From the NCBI GenBank assembly GCA_016234365.1, contig JACRER010000026.1:1-46825 (forward strand): a stretch of DNA of 46,825 bases, given 5' to 3'. The translations under genes and the position numbers were made by a program. Of the stretch, positions 1 to 8,143 are shown piece by piece (position 1 is the stretch's first letter; every line of letters starts with the position of its first letter). The stretch is from Elusimicrobiota bacterium. Lineage in GTDB: Bacteria; Elusimicrobiota; Elusimicrobia; Elusimicrobiales; UBA9959. The notes under the pieces are model-generated. The model was given only the letters and a program-made list of their open reading frames with translations, ran no database searches and was not told the origin of the DNA.

Positions 1-312
1 GCCACAAGGCTATGCCAGTGCCGTATCAGGCGCTATGCGCATCAGACGGCCGCAGCGCGGCCCCGCACTGCTCCTTGCCGCGAGAAGCGGGTTCGCAAGA
101 CTCGGCACTACGCGCCTTCGCTCTTGCTCCGCCGGTAGGCTGCATCTTATAACAACCTCCAATGCGCGGCCAGCCGGCCCAATAAACGTGGGCCTTGGCC
201 GGGCCGCTCCCGGCCTGCCGGGCAGGCCGTACAGCGCAGAATTTAATTTTTTTTATTTTTAAATTATGGCCACCGGAAAGAAAGAATTTAAACGGGGGCA
301 CCTTGGTTTATT
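1..312. other. No supportable gene
   Basis: No convincing coding sequence or RNA gene is visible. The open frames here on both strands are short, overlap one another and lack family features. An AT-rich patch at about 240-262 has arms AATTTAA and TTAAATT around a T-run. The stretch may be the 3' flank of a gene lying left of the window. Confidence 0.5.
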
Positions 313-357
313 AAAAACCCGCCCAGGCTCGCTGTTCGCTCGCCCTGGCGGGCTTTT
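313..357. terminator. Bidirectional rho-independent terminator
   Basis: Stem CCCGCC(C)AGG at 318-327 pairs with CCTGGCGGG at 344-352 with one bulged C. It is followed by TTTT on the plus strand and preceded by AAAAA, which gives a U-tract on the minus strand. It probably insulates the AbiE-like module from upstream genes. Confidence 0.75.
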
Positions 358-417
358 CTGTTAATGGTTATGTAGCCCCCGTAGGGAAAGGGGAAACAGC
401 GAACTGTTTGGCATTTA

Positions 418-445
418 CAAATTACTCAATCACTTGAGTAATTTG
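418..445. repeat. Perfect 12-bp inverted repeat
   Basis: Arms CAAATTACTCAA (418-429) and TTGAGTAATTTG (434-445) are exact reverse complements around a 4-nt spacer. No U-tract follows, so a protein-binding site is likelier than a terminator. It lies about 100 bp upstream of the promoter of the AbiE-like pair. Confidence 0.6.
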
Positions 446-497
446 CATGACTCTATGATTTAAGCAGGATTTTTTTCCTCAATTATCGGTGCCTTCT

Positions 498-527
498 ACA
501 AGTTAGTAGGCACACCTACTAATTTGT
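498..527. repeat. 13-bp inverted repeat, candidate operator
   Basis: Arms ACAAGTTAGTAGG (498-510) and CCTACTAATTTGT (515-527) pair with one G-T wobble around the spacer CACA. The element ends 20 bp before the -35 hexamer of the downstream promoter. Inverted repeats upstream of the promoter are bound by the antitoxin in characterised AbiE systems, so autoregulation is a reasonable inference. Confidence 0.6.
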
Positions 528-543
528 CACCATCCATATATTG

Positions 544-576
544 CATATTGCAATATGTAATACTTTCTGCTATACT
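544..576 (+). promoter_or_regulatory. Sigma-70 promoter overlapped by a palindrome
   Basis: The -35 is TTGCAA (548-553) and the -10 is TATACT (571-576), with an ideal 17-bp spacer. A perfect 14-bp palindrome, CATATTGCAATATG (544-557), covers the -35. Transcription would start at about 583, on the start codon of the following gene, so the mRNA would be leaderless. A repressor on the palindrome would block polymerase directly. Confidence 0.75.
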
Positions 577-582
577 ATACGC

Positions 583-1113
583 ATGAGACCCTTTAACGGC
601 ATTAAACCGCAGGATATAGCCATTCTCCTGAAACTGGTAGCACTGGGCGACAAGAAGTGGCGGCATGTGGACCTGGTAGCAGCGCTGTGCCTCTCCCAGA
701 CCGAAATCAGCTTCGCCCTGAACCGCTGCCGCACAGTCGGGTTCCTCGACTCAGCCAAAAAGAAAGTCATGAAGACGGCCTTACTGGAATTCTTGGTACA
801 TGGACTGAAGTATGTCTTCCCTGCCAGGCCGGGCCCCGTTTCACGGGGTATGCCCACGGCCCATTCCGCAGCCCCGCTGGCATCACGGATCGTATCCTCC
901 GATGCAGATATGTACGTGTGGCCCAGCGACAGAGGTCGGGCACGCGGTCAAGCCATTGAGCCTCTTTATCCTAAAGCCCCTCTGGCTGCGGAAAAAGACG
1001 CCGAGCTTTACGAGCTACTTGCCATCGTAGACGCCCTCAGGGCCGGCCGTGCCCGCGAACAGGCTTTGGCTGTCCGTGAACTTGAGACGCGCCTTGGGAA
1101 GGCGGACAAATGA
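583..1113 (+). CDS. Winged-helix partner of AbiEii-like nucleotidyltransferase
   Basis: A 176-residue protein. The N-terminal 55 residues look like a winged-helix DNA-binding domain (LAALCLSQTEISFALNR as recognition region). A middle block containing LKYVFPARPGP and GMPTAHSAAP is a pattern I associate with regulators that sit next to AbiEii-type nucleotidyltransferases. The C-terminus is a charged helix. The ATG at 583 is chosen because the promoter predicts transcription starting there; a TTG at 541 would lie upstream of the promoter. The gene overlaps the next by ATGA, implying coupled translation. A role as antitoxin and autorepressor is inferred from the pairing and the palindromes, not shown. 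It could instead be an unrelated regulator. Confidence 0.7.
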   Translation: MRPFNGIKPQDIAILLKLVALGDKKWRHVDLVAALCLSQTEISFALNRCRTVGFLDSAKKKVMKTALLEFLVHGLKYVFPARPGPVSRGMPTAHSAAPLASRIVSSDADMYVWPSDRGRARGQAIEPLYPKAPLAAEKDAELYELLAIVDALRAGRAREQALAVRELETRLGKADK

Positions 1114-1790
1114 ACAGTATTGAAATGCTGGCACATATAGCGAAAGGCCTTGGCCCACTCAAGGACAAGGTCGTATTTGTCGGCGGCAGCACGGTTTCAC
1201 TCTACCTCACCGACCCCGGCGCCGCCACTGTGCGCCCCACCGAAGACGTGGACTGCGTGATACAGGTGCTCTCGCGCGGGCAGTACTATAAACTAGAAAC
1301 CGAACTTGAGCAACTTGGCTTTCGCCACGTTACCGAGAAAGATGCGCCTATCTGCCGTTGGAGTTATAAAGGGCTTACCGCCGACATAATGCCCACCGAA
1401 GGCTCAGTTCTTAATTTCAAGAACAGCTGGTACCCTGACGGCTATGAACACGCTATAACTGTGAAGCTACCCGGTGGAGAGCAAGTGCGCATATTTTCGC
1501 TGCCCTACTTCCTGGCTTCCAAAATAGAGGCCTTCTCCGATAGGGGCCACGGGGATTTCCTGACCAGCCCGGACATGGAAGATATAATCACCGTGCTCGA
1601 CGGTTCGGAAACGGCGGCGGCGAAAATATCAAGTGCGCCAGCAAAAGTGAAGAAGCACCTGGCAGAGAAGTTTAGTGAGTTCCTGCGCGACGAGAGATTC
1701 CTTGAAAGTCTGGAAGGAAATCTGCGCTCGCCAGCCGGCACCGCCGGCCGTGTGGAACGCATCAAAAGCATGTTATCTTCCCTATCGTAG
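1110..1790 (+). CDS. AbiEii-like nucleotidyltransferase (putative toxin)
   Basis: A 226-residue protein with the DNA polymerase beta-type nucleotidyltransferase signature: GGS at 25-27, the metal-binding pair D46-x-D48 in RPTEDVD, and a third carboxylate D92 in LTADIMP. A second conserved block, KIEAFSDRGHGDF then DMEDI, is typical of AbiEii/AbiGii-like proteins. Family members act as toxins that modify RNA such as tRNA 3' ends with NTP; phage defence is the best-known role. All catalytic residues are present, so the enzyme looks intact. It overlaps the upstream winged-helix gene by 4 nt, the usual antitoxin-then-toxin order. The function in this organism is inferred. Confidence 0.75.
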   Translation: MNSIEMLAHIAKGLGPLKDKVVFVGGSTVSLYLTDPGAATVRPTEDVDCVIQVLSRGQYYKLETELEQLGFRHVTEKDAPICRWSYKGLTADIMPTEGSVLNFKNSWYPDGYEHAITVKLPGGEQVRIFSLPYFLASKIEAFSDRGHGDFLTSPDMEDIITVLDGSETAAAKISSAPAKVKKHLAEKFSEFLRDERFLESLEGNLRSPAGTAGRVERIKSMLSSLS

Positions 1791-1850
1791 CGACCGGGTA
1801 AATGTAAAGCGCAGGCACCACCGTAAATTGTTTGTTACCATATACGAAGA

Positions 1851-2552
1851 ATGACAGAGAATAAAGCGCACACTATAATGCTCACACCGGAGGAACGGAC
1901 TTTTCGGCAGCACCTGCTGGCTCTTTATAACAGCGGGAAGATGCGAGAAGCCTATGACCAGGCGAAAGAATTCTATGCGGCTCACCCAGGCACCATCCTG
2001 GCCAAGTATCTATACGCAGCAATGGCCGGTGACTTTTCCGACGACATTTCACTGCCGGAAGAAATGAGAACAGAACTTCGTGAAACTGCCAAAAGCCTGA
2101 TCAAAGAAGTTTACGAGCATAAAGATCTGCCGCAATTTGAGTTCAGCTCCCATGCTAAGAACGAGTATTTCTGGTTTCACAAACTCCACGGCCAGCAGTA
2201 CCAATTAGGAGAGGAGCGGGTAGCGGCTGGAGAACAGCGCGGCTATTACTCCATGTGCGTTGGGGCCTCGGCCATGGCAAAAAAATGCCTACTAGAACTT
2301 AATGACAAGAACAGCGCGGCGGCCTGGGCGGAAAAATCAATTAAAGCTTTCCACGAATTCGAGAAAATCGACCCGAATTGGCACAACATCAACTATTTCT
2401 ATGCCTATGCCCTGACTATACAGGGAAACAGGCCGGAAGCCATAGCAGCATATCGCGATATGTACCGCAAACAGAATAACTCTGTTAATGAAGCTGAATT
2501 GAGCAAATTTCTTGCGGAAGCAGAACAGATCCTTTCACGACTAAAAGAATGA
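1851..2552 (+). CDS. TPR-like protein of unknown function
   Basis: 233 residues with no signal peptide or membrane segment. Helical repeats resembling TPRs are visible at about residues 15-45 (ALYNSGKMREAYDQAKEFY) and 145-215 (AAAWAEKSIKAFHEF; YAYALTIQGNRPEAIAAY). The middle is rich in aromatic residues and I recognise no enzyme motif. It follows the nucleotidyltransferase after 60 nt and overlaps miaB by ATGA, so it is probably the first gene of the miaB run. A TATACG hexamer lies 4 nt before the ATG and there is no Shine-Dalgarno sequence. It may be a cytoplasmic scaffold; no specific role can be given. Confidence 0.65.
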   Translation: MTENKAHTIMLTPEERTFRQHLLALYNSGKMREAYDQAKEFYAAHPGTILAKYLYAAMAGDFSDDISLPEEMRTELRETAKSLIKEVYEHKDLPQFEFSSHAKNEYFWFHKLHGQQYQLGEERVAAGEQRGYYSMCVGASAMAKKCLLELNDKNSAAAWAEKSIKAFHEFEKIDPNWHNINYFYAYALTIQGNRPEAIAAYRDMYRKQNNSVNEAELSKFLAEAEQILSRLKE

Positions 2553-3853
2553 GCGATAAAATGCAGAAACCGGAAAAACCGCAGAACGGGGACCCACGGA
2601 GCCGCCCGAATAAGGCCGTATTCATTATTACTTTCGGATGCCAGATGAACGAGGCGGATTCGGAGGCGATCGCGGCGGCGTTCCGCCGGCGCGGGTATGC
2701 GCTTACCGACGAGATAAAGAAAGCGGACGCGGTGGTAGTTAATACGTGCACGGTGCGGCAGAAGGCGGAAGACAAGGCCATTTCGCAGATCGGTCGCCTG
2801 CGCGTGTGGAAGGAAAAGCGCCCGGAGGGAAATATCTTTGTGGTGGGCTGCGCGGCGCAGAAGCTGGGGGGGAAGTACCTGAAGAACCGCTTCCCCTTCG
2901 TGGACGAGGTGGTGGGTGCCAAAGCCATTGATCAGTTCGAAGACGCGCTGATAACCCAGCTCGGGCCCTCGCCGGAGGCCGAAACTTCCCACCAGAACAT
3001 CTACCGCTCGCCGCAGACCGCCTACGTCACCATTATGCGCGGCTGCTCGCTTAAGTGTTCCTACTGCATTGTGCCCGCCGTGCGCGGCCCGGCGGTGTTC
3101 CTGTCGCCGGAGGCCATTCTTAAGGACGCGGCCGGAAAACTTAAGGCCGGCGCCAAGGAAATAGTGCTGCTGGGCCAGACCGTGAACGCCTACCGCCACG
3201 GCAAGACCACGTTCGCTGAACTCTTAAAAAAAGTCCTCGCCCTGCCCGGGCTCGCGAGACTGCGCTTTATGAGCCCGCACCCTGTTTATTTCGACAAAGC
3301 TTTCACCGCCATCCTTAAGGCCGAACCCAAACTGGCCCGCCACATCCACCTGCCGGTGCAGAGCGGGTCGGACCGCATCCTTAAGGCCATGCGCCGCGGC
3401 TATACCGCAAAAGAATACCTGGCCCTTATAGCGGGCCTGCGCCAGGCCGCGCCGGGACTGGCGGTCAGTACGGATTTCATAGTGGGCTACCCCGGAGAGA
3501 CCGAGGAGGATTTTCAGGCCACGCTGGCCCTGGTGGCGGCGGGGCGCTTCTCCATGGCCTATTGTTTCAAGTACTCGCCGCGCACGGACCGGCCTGAAAT
3601 GAAGGCGGACATACCCGAAGCGGAACTGGAAAAACGGCTGGAGCGCCTGCTGGCCGCGGTCAAAACCAATTCCCTGCTTGTATTAAAGGAAAGAATTGGT
3701 AAAATAGAGGAAGTTCTTTTTGAAACTGAAACTTACGGCCGCGCCTCGGGTAATTTTGCGGTGAGGGTGAAGACAGCGGCGGCGCCGGGACGGCTTGAAA
3801 AAGTGCTTATAGCCTCGGCGGAAAAAAATACTTTGAACGGAAAACTACCATGA
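2549..3853 (+). CDS. miaB: MiaB, tRNA-2-methylthio-N6-dimethylallyladenosine synthase
   Basis: A radical-SAM methylthiotransferase that adds a 2-methylthio group to i6A37 of tRNAs reading UNN codons, using two iron-sulfur clusters. The 434 residues match the family length. The N-terminal domain has the three auxiliary-cluster cysteines (FGCQMNEADSE, NTCTVRQ, VGCAAQK), followed by the radical-SAM motif CSLKCSYC. The C-terminal region resembles a TRAM domain. GCQMN and the nearby miaA favour MiaB over RimO or MtaB. The segment after the SAM motif (AVRGPAVFLSP) departs from the usual VRGxExSRP form. The start at 2549 overlaps the preceding stop by ATGA; an in-frame ATG at 2561 is an alternative. 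Confidence 0.92.
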   Translation: MSDKMQKPEKPQNGDPRSRPNKAVFIITFGCQMNEADSEAIAAAFRRRGYALTDEIKKADAVVVNTCTVRQKAEDKAISQIGRLRVWKEKRPEGNIFVVGCAAQKLGGKYLKNRFPFVDEVVGAKAIDQFEDALITQLGPSPEAETSHQNIYRSPQTAYVTIMRGCSLKCSYCIVPAVRGPAVFLSPEAILKDAAGKLKAGAKEIVLLGQTVNAYRHGKTTFAELLKKVLALPGLARLRFMSPHPVYFDKAFTAILKAEPKLARHIHLPVQSGSDRILKAMRRGYTAKEYLALIAGLRQAAPGLAVSTDFIVGYPGETEEDFQATLALVAAGRFSMAYCFKYSPRTDRPEMKADIPEAELEKRLERLLAAVKTNSLLVLKERIGKIEEVLFETETYGRASGNFAVRVKTAAAPGRLEKVLIASAEKNTLNGKLP

Positions 3854-4332
3854 CCAAAAAAACCAGCAAGGTTCTTAAAGAAAGACGCCAGCACGTGCGC
3901 CTGCCCATCATGCACGGCATCCTGGAACCGGTGGAGATAGAGTTCTTTACCAAGGACTCCACGGGCAAGCCCGTGCCCCAGCCGGCCATCCTCGCGGACC
4001 TCAGCGCGGGCGGCATGCGCCTTATCACTTTCATGGCCCCGCCCCACACCAAGGAACTCAATATAATCCTTAAGCTGGCCGGCGTAAGGCAGATCCCCGT
4101 TACCGGCAAGATCTCCTGGGTGAAAGACCGCGGCGGCGTGTTCATGAACGGCATCTCGTTCTCCGGCATAAGCGCGGACGACCGCAAGCGCATCAACGAA
4201 ATGGCCGAAGATTACGCCGACTGCGACACGCGCTACGCGCTGAAGCTGCCGGAAGTCTGCGTGGAAACCTGCAGGGCCAACTGCCTGTGCAACAAGCCGC
4301 AGAAGGACGAACCGCTCTTCAAGAAGAAGTAA
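3850..4332 (+). CDS. PilZ domain protein with C-terminal cysteine cluster
   Basis: 160 residues. The PilZ c-di-GMP-binding motifs are visible: R13-x3-R17 (RRQHVRLP) and D50-LSAGG. PilZ proteins sense the second messenger c-di-GMP and control motility or surface functions. The C-terminus is unusual: C125 and then C137-x3-C141-x3-C145-x-C147 (PEVCVETCRANCLCNK), a spacing that could hold a metal or iron-sulfur cluster. It overlaps miaB by ATGA and lies between two tRNA-modification genes, an unexpected place for a c-di-GMP effector. The PilZ assignment is firm; the cluster function is unknown. Confidence 0.85.
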   Translation: MTKKTSKVLKERRQHVRLPIMHGILEPVEIEFFTKDSTGKPVPQPAILADLSAGGMRLITFMAPPHTKELNIILKLAGVRQIPVTGKISWVKDRGGVFMNGISFSGISADDRKRINEMAEDYADCDTRYALKLPEVCVETCRANCLCNKPQKDEPLFKKK

Positions 4333-4354
4333 TTAACGCCGCCTACGGCCGAAC

Positions 4355-4387
4355 GACCGGTAACCGGCTGCGCGCCTGTTACCGGTC
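4355..4387 (+). terminator. Strong hairpin between PilZ gene and miaA
   Basis: A 10-bp perfect stem, GACCGGTAAC (4355-4364) and GTTACCGGTC (4378-4387), with a 13-nt loop. It is followed by TTTAATTA, a weak U-tract, only 13 nt before the miaA start. It could be a partial terminator, an attenuator or a processing hairpin. Confidence 0.55.
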
Positions 4388-4399
4388 TTTAATTAGAGA

Positions 4400-5362
4400 A
4401 TGCCGCAAGAACCGCTTAAACCTATAACGCTGATGGGGGCCAACGCCTCCGGAAAGACCGAGATAGCCCTGGAACTGGCCCGGCGGCTGGGCGGGGAAAT
4501 AATTTCGGCCGATTCCAAGCAGGTCTACCAGCTCATGGAGGCCGGCACCGCCAAGCCGCGCGGCACCTGGACGGACGCTCCCGCCGGACGCGCGTACCTG
4601 GTGGAGGGTATCCCCTACCACCTGGTGGACACGCTGGACCCGCGCGCCACCTGGGACGCGGGCGCCTTTGTAAAAGAAGCCAAAAAACTGGTGCCGCAGA
4701 TCTGGGCCCGCGGCAAGGTGCCGCTTATGGCCGGCGGCACCGGCATGTACATACAGGCTTTCTGGAACGGCATGGACGAACTGCCCCCGGCGGACCCGGC
4801 CCTGCGCGAACAGCTTTCGGCGTTGGCCCTGGCGGCCGGCAAGGAAGCGCTGCACGCCGAGCTGGCCGCGCTGGACCCGCAGGCCGCGCTCAGCATACCG
4901 CCGGGCAACGTGCAGCGGGTGATCCGCGCCATAGAGATAAGCCGCCTGGCCGGGCGGCCCGTGTCCGAGCTGTGGAGCGGCAAGTTCTTTAACGCGCTGC
5001 CCGCCCACGAGGGCAAATTCGTTTTCCTTAAATGGGACAGGGCCCTGCTGGCCGAACGCGTGAAGCGCCGCACGGCCACGCGCTTTGACGACTGGGCGGG
5101 GGAAACGCGCGCCCTGCTGGAGAAAGGCTACGCCGAGGATTGCCCGGGCCTTAAGACGCTGGGCTACCCGCAGACGCTGGACTACCTGGCCGGCCGCGTT
5201 AACAAGCCGGAGGCCATACGCCTTATCACCGCCGCGTCCATGGCTTACGCCAAGCGGCAGAACACCTGGTTCGGGCGCTACCGCAACGCGCTGCGAATAG
5301 AGTTGAACAAATTCGAAGACTACGACCCCGGCGCCATCGCCGAACGGATATTGAACGCATGA
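4400..5362 (+). CDS. miaA: MiaA, tRNA dimethylallyltransferase
   Basis: Transfers a dimethylallyl group from DMAPP to the N6 of A37 in tRNAs reading UNN codons, making the substrate of MiaB. 320 residues, close to the family norm. The P-loop GANASGKT is at residues 13-20, the conserved DSKQVY at 38-43, and GGTGMYI and a late KRQNTWFGRY are also present; all are MiaA hallmarks. The start lacks a clear Shine-Dalgarno sequence and sits just after a hairpin. Its stop overlaps the hflX start by ATGA. The miaA-hflX order is also seen in E. coli. Confidence 0.95.
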   Translation: MPQEPLKPITLMGANASGKTEIALELARRLGGEIISADSKQVYQLMEAGTAKPRGTWTDAPAGRAYLVEGIPYHLVDTLDPRATWDAGAFVKEAKKLVPQIWARGKVPLMAGGTGMYIQAFWNGMDELPPADPALREQLSALALAAGKEALHAELAALDPQAALSIPPGNVQRVIRAIEISRLAGRPVSELWSGKFFNALPAHEGKFVFLKWDRALLAERVKRRTATRFDDWAGETRALLEKGYAEDCPGLKTLGYPQTLDYLAGRVNKPEAIRLITAASMAYAKRQNTWFGRYRNALRIELNKFEDYDPGAIAERILNA

Positions 5363-6606
5363 AAGCCCTCCTCATAGGCGCGGAACTTAAACGCAAGCGC
5401 GAGCACACCGGAGAAAGCTCGCTGGACGAGCTGTGGCGCCTGGCCGAGACGGCCGGCATGGAGCCGGTGGAAAAGATAATGGTGCGCGTGCAGGCCTGGA
5501 ACCCGGCCACCCTGGTGGGCTCCGGCAAAGTGGAAGAGCTGAAAGCCCGGGCGGCAGAACTGGGGGCCGGCGCCGTTATCTTCGACGAGGAACTAGGCCC
5601 GGCCCAGCAGCGCAACCTGGAAAAAGAACTGGGCGTGACCGTAATAGACCGGCCGCGGCTGATCATAGAAATTTTCGCCATGCGCGCCCGCACGCGGGAA
5701 GGCAAGCTGCAGGCGCAACTGGCCAGGTTTTCCTACCAGCTTTCGCGCGTGGCCGGCAAGGGCGGCAGCATGGACCAGCAGCATGGCGCCATAGGCGGCA
5801 AGGGCTCCGGAGAAAAGAAGATAGACTACGATCGCCGCACCCTGCGCGTCAAGATAACGGAGCTGGAGCGCGAGATAGAGGCCATAAAGTGCGAGCGCGA
5901 CACCCAGCGCGGGCGTCGCGACAGCGTGCCCATGCCGCAGGTGTCCATAGTGGGCTACACCAACGCCGGCAAAAGCACGCTGCTCAACTGCCTTACCGGC
6001 AACCGCCACGGCATCTACGCCGACGATAAACTTTTCGCCACGCTGGACCCCAGCACCAAGCGCGTGCGCCTGCCTTCTGGCGGCTGGGCGCTGTTCACGG
6101 ATACGGTAGGCTTCATTCAGAAGCTGCCGCACGCGCTCATTGCGGCCTTCCGCGCCACGCTGGAGGAGATCCGCTACAGCGACCTGATCCTGCACGTGCA
6201 CGACCTGAGCTCGCCCGAGGCGAAGTTACAGCATGAGGCCGTGAAGGCCACGCTGGACGAACTGGGCGCGCAGGGCGTGCCGGTGCTGAACGTTTTTAAC
6301 AAGGCCGACGCGGTGAGTGACCCGGCAGTGTCCGCCTGGGCGCCCGACCGCCTGCGCCCGGTGTTCATGTCCGCCCTCACCGGCAAGGGCGTGCCGGAAC
6401 TGCTTAAGATGTGCGAACGCGCGCTGGCGCGGCGCTGGGGGGACTACCAGCTTACCGTGCCGGCCGGGGCCAGGGGCCTTATAAAGGAAGTCTATTCCTG
6501 CTGCCTGGTAAAAGGCGCGGAATACGGCCAGGAGGGCGCGGTGCTCAGTTTCAAGGCCACACCGGAAAACTACGCGCGCCTCAAGAAAAAAGCCGCCGGC
6601 CTTTAA
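5359..6606 (+). CDS. hflX: HflX ribosome-associated GTPase
   Basis: HflX binds the large ribosomal subunit and can split or rescue stalled ribosomes under stress. 415 residues: an N-terminal HflX domain (about 1-190, with the glycine-rich GGKGSGEKKIDYDRR segment) and a GTPase domain with G1 GYTNAGKS (199-206), G3 DTVGF and G4 NKAD. No G motif is degraded. It is translationally coupled to miaA through ATGA. A TATAAT for the next gene begins 12 nt after its stop. Confidence 0.95.
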   Translation: MKALLIGAELKRKREHTGESSLDELWRLAETAGMEPVEKIMVRVQAWNPATLVGSGKVEELKARAAELGAGAVIFDEELGPAQQRNLEKELGVTVIDRPRLIIEIFAMRARTREGKLQAQLARFSYQLSRVAGKGGSMDQQHGAIGGKGSGEKKIDYDRRTLRVKITELEREIEAIKCERDTQRGRRDSVPMPQVSIVGYTNAGKSTLLNCLTGNRHGIYADDKLFATLDPSTKRVRLPSGGWALFTDTVGFIQKLPHALIAAFRATLEEIRYSDLILHVHDLSSPEAKLQHEAVKATLDELGAQGVPVLNVFNKADAVSDPAVSAWAPDRLRPVFMSALTGKGVPELLKMCERALARRWGDYQLTVPAGARGLIKEVYSCCLVKGAEYGQEGAVLSFKATPENYARLKKKAAGL

Positions 6607-6618
6607 GCGGGTTTTTTA

Positions 6619-6624
6619 TATAAT
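6619..6624 (+). promoter_or_regulatory. -10 element of plsY
   Basis: TATAAT ends 7 nt before the plsY ATG at 6632, which would place the transcription start on or next to the start codon. No good -35 and no Shine-Dalgarno sequence are visible. Confidence 0.5.
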
Positions 6625-6631
6625 CTAAAAG

Positions 6632-7285
6632 ATGACAAACACCAAGATTGGCCTTCTTTTTATCGCCAGCTACCTCCTGGGCGGCATTCCTACCGGCTAC
6701 ATCATCGGCCGCCTTAAAGGGATAGACATCCGCCAGCACGGCTCCGGCAACCCCGGAACCGCCAACGTCTACCGCACGCTGGGTAAAGGGCCGGGCATCC
6801 TCACTTTCCTGGTGGACTTCTTCAAGGGCTTTACGCCCGCCATGGTGGCCATGCATTACTTCTACATCCCCGGCTCCATGGACTTCAGCAAAGGTCATTG
6901 GTGGATCCCGGTCACGGCCGGCGCGCTGGCCATAGCCGGCCATATCTGGACGGTATTCCTGAGCTTTCACGGCGGCAAAGGCGTGGCCACCGCGGCCGGC
7001 GTCTTTATGGCGCTGCTGCCGGTGCCCACCGCCGCCGCCTTCGTGGTGTTCGGCATAGCGGTGGCGCTCACGCACCACATCTCGGTGGGCTCCATGTCCG
7101 CGGCCGTGGCGCTGCCCTTTCTCTGCTACTTCCTGGCCACCGGCGCGCAGCGGCCGTTCACGCTGCTGGCGCTTACGGTCTGCCTGCTCATCATCTACAC
7201 GCACATCGCCAACATCAGGCGCATACTCGCCGGCGCGGAACTTTCTTTTAAACACCGCGGCCCGGACGGAGGGGGAAAGCAATGA
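6632..7285 (+). CDS. plsY: PlsY, acyl-phosphate glycerol-3-phosphate acyltransferase
   Basis: An inner-membrane enzyme that transfers an acyl group from acyl-phosphate to glycerol-3-phosphate, the first step of phospholipid synthesis. 217 residues, strongly hydrophobic with about five membrane helices. The three PlsY loop motifs are recognisable: GSGNPGTANVYR, FHGGKGVATAAG (the phosphate-binding, glycine-rich loop) and a C-terminal THIANIRRIL. It overlaps the next gene by ATGA. A TATAAT close to the ATG suggests an internal promoter. Confidence 0.95.
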   Translation: MTNTKIGLLFIASYLLGGIPTGYIIGRLKGIDIRQHGSGNPGTANVYRTLGKGPGILTFLVDFFKGFTPAMVAMHYFYIPGSMDFSKGHWWIPVTAGALAIAGHIWTVFLSFHGGKGVATAAGVFMALLPVPTAAAFVVFGIAVALTHHISVGSMSAAVALPFLCYFLATGAQRPFTLLALTVCLLIIYTHIANIRRILAGAELSFKHRGPDGGGKQ

Positions 7286-7890
7286 CGCCCGAAACGCCCT
7301 CCGAGAACGACGTGGAAGTGCGCATCTATTCCATAGCCACCAGCATGACGGAGTCCATTATTTTCCTGGACGAAATGGAAGGCACGCGCATCCTGCCCAT
7401 CTGGATAGGCCCCATGGAAGCGCAGGCCATAGCCATCCGCCTTTCCGGCTACCCGTCGCCGCGCCCCATGACGCACGACCTGGTTTTTTCCGTCATCAAG
7501 ACCATGGGCCTCACGGTGAGCCGCGTCACCATAACGGATATAGTGGAGAACACCTATTACTCGCACCTGCACCTGGCCGAGCCGGGCGGCGGCAACGTGC
7601 GCCTGGTGGACGCCCGTCCCTCCGACGCGGTGGCCATGGCGGTGCGCTTTGGCTGCCCCATCTTTATAAACGAGCGCGTCTTTAACAAAACGCAGGTCCT
7701 CAGCAAACCCATCACCGAGGACGAGGTGGCCAAATTCAAGATAGACCTGAAGAATCTTAAGCCCAACGACATCATAGGGCAGATCACCAGCGGGGGGCTG
7801 TCCAGCAATTCCGGCCAGGACCCCAGGGAAGACTCCGACGGGGGGGAAGAGGACGCAGAAGAGGGGGAGGAAGACGATGAACAGGCTTGA
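7282..7890 (+). CDS. Bifunctional nuclease (BFN, DUF151) family protein
   Basis: 202 residues. Residues 8-125 carry the BFN domain: LPIWIGPMEAQAIAIRL, PRPMTHDL and VDARPSDAVAMAVRFGCPIFI are its core motifs. Plant and bacterial members have RNase and DNase activity, but most bacterial copies are uncharacterised. A Q/N/S-rich linker leads to a very acidic tail (EEDAEEGEEDDEQA). Its 3' end overlaps the HU-like gene by 14 nt. Family assignment is firm; cellular role unknown. Confidence 0.85.
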   Translation: MTPETPSENDVEVRIYSIATSMTESIIFLDEMEGTRILPIWIGPMEAQAIAIRLSGYPSPRPMTHDLVFSVIKTMGLTVSRVTITDIVENTYYSHLHLAEPGGGNVRLVDARPSDAVAMAVRFGCPIFINERVFNKTQVLSKPITEDEVAKFKIDLKNLKPNDIIGQITSGGLSSNSGQDPREDSDGGEEDAEEGEEDDEQA

Positions 7891-8143
7891 CCTTATAAGG
7901 GAACTCACCAAGCACCTGACCACGGAGAAAGACGCCAAACTGGCCGTCTGCAAAACTTTCGAGATCATGTGCGAGGCCCTGCGCGACAACCGCAAGGTGG
8001 TGATCTCCAACTTCGGCACGTTCAAAGTGAAGGAACGCATGCCGCGCCAGATGCGCAACCCCAAAACCAACGCCCGCGTAATGGTGGGGCCGCGCAAGAG
8101 TATCCGCTTTAAGCCGTCCAAAAAACTGACCATAGGGATGTAA
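7877..8143 (+). CDS. HU/IHF-family DNA-binding protein
   Basis: 88 residues, the standard HU/IHF length. VVISNFGTFKVKER and RNPKTNARVMV, containing the DNA-intercalating arm, are diagnostic. It bends and packages DNA as a dimer. The arm reads RNPKT rather than the RNPQT common in HU. Overlap with the upstream frame and a TAATG overlap with the MerR gene indicate one transcript; HU/IHF followed by a MerR gene is a recurrent bacterial pair. Confidence 0.93.
   Translation: MNRLDLIRELTKHLTTEKDAKLAVCKTFEIMCEALRDNRKVVISNFGTFKVKERMPRQMRNPKTNARVMVGPRKSIRFKPSKKLTIGM

Noticed and set aside
541-582. Upstream TTG start for the winged-helix gene
   Set aside because: It lies before the predicted -10 box, so it would not be in the transcript; the ATG at 583 coincides with the predicted transcription start.
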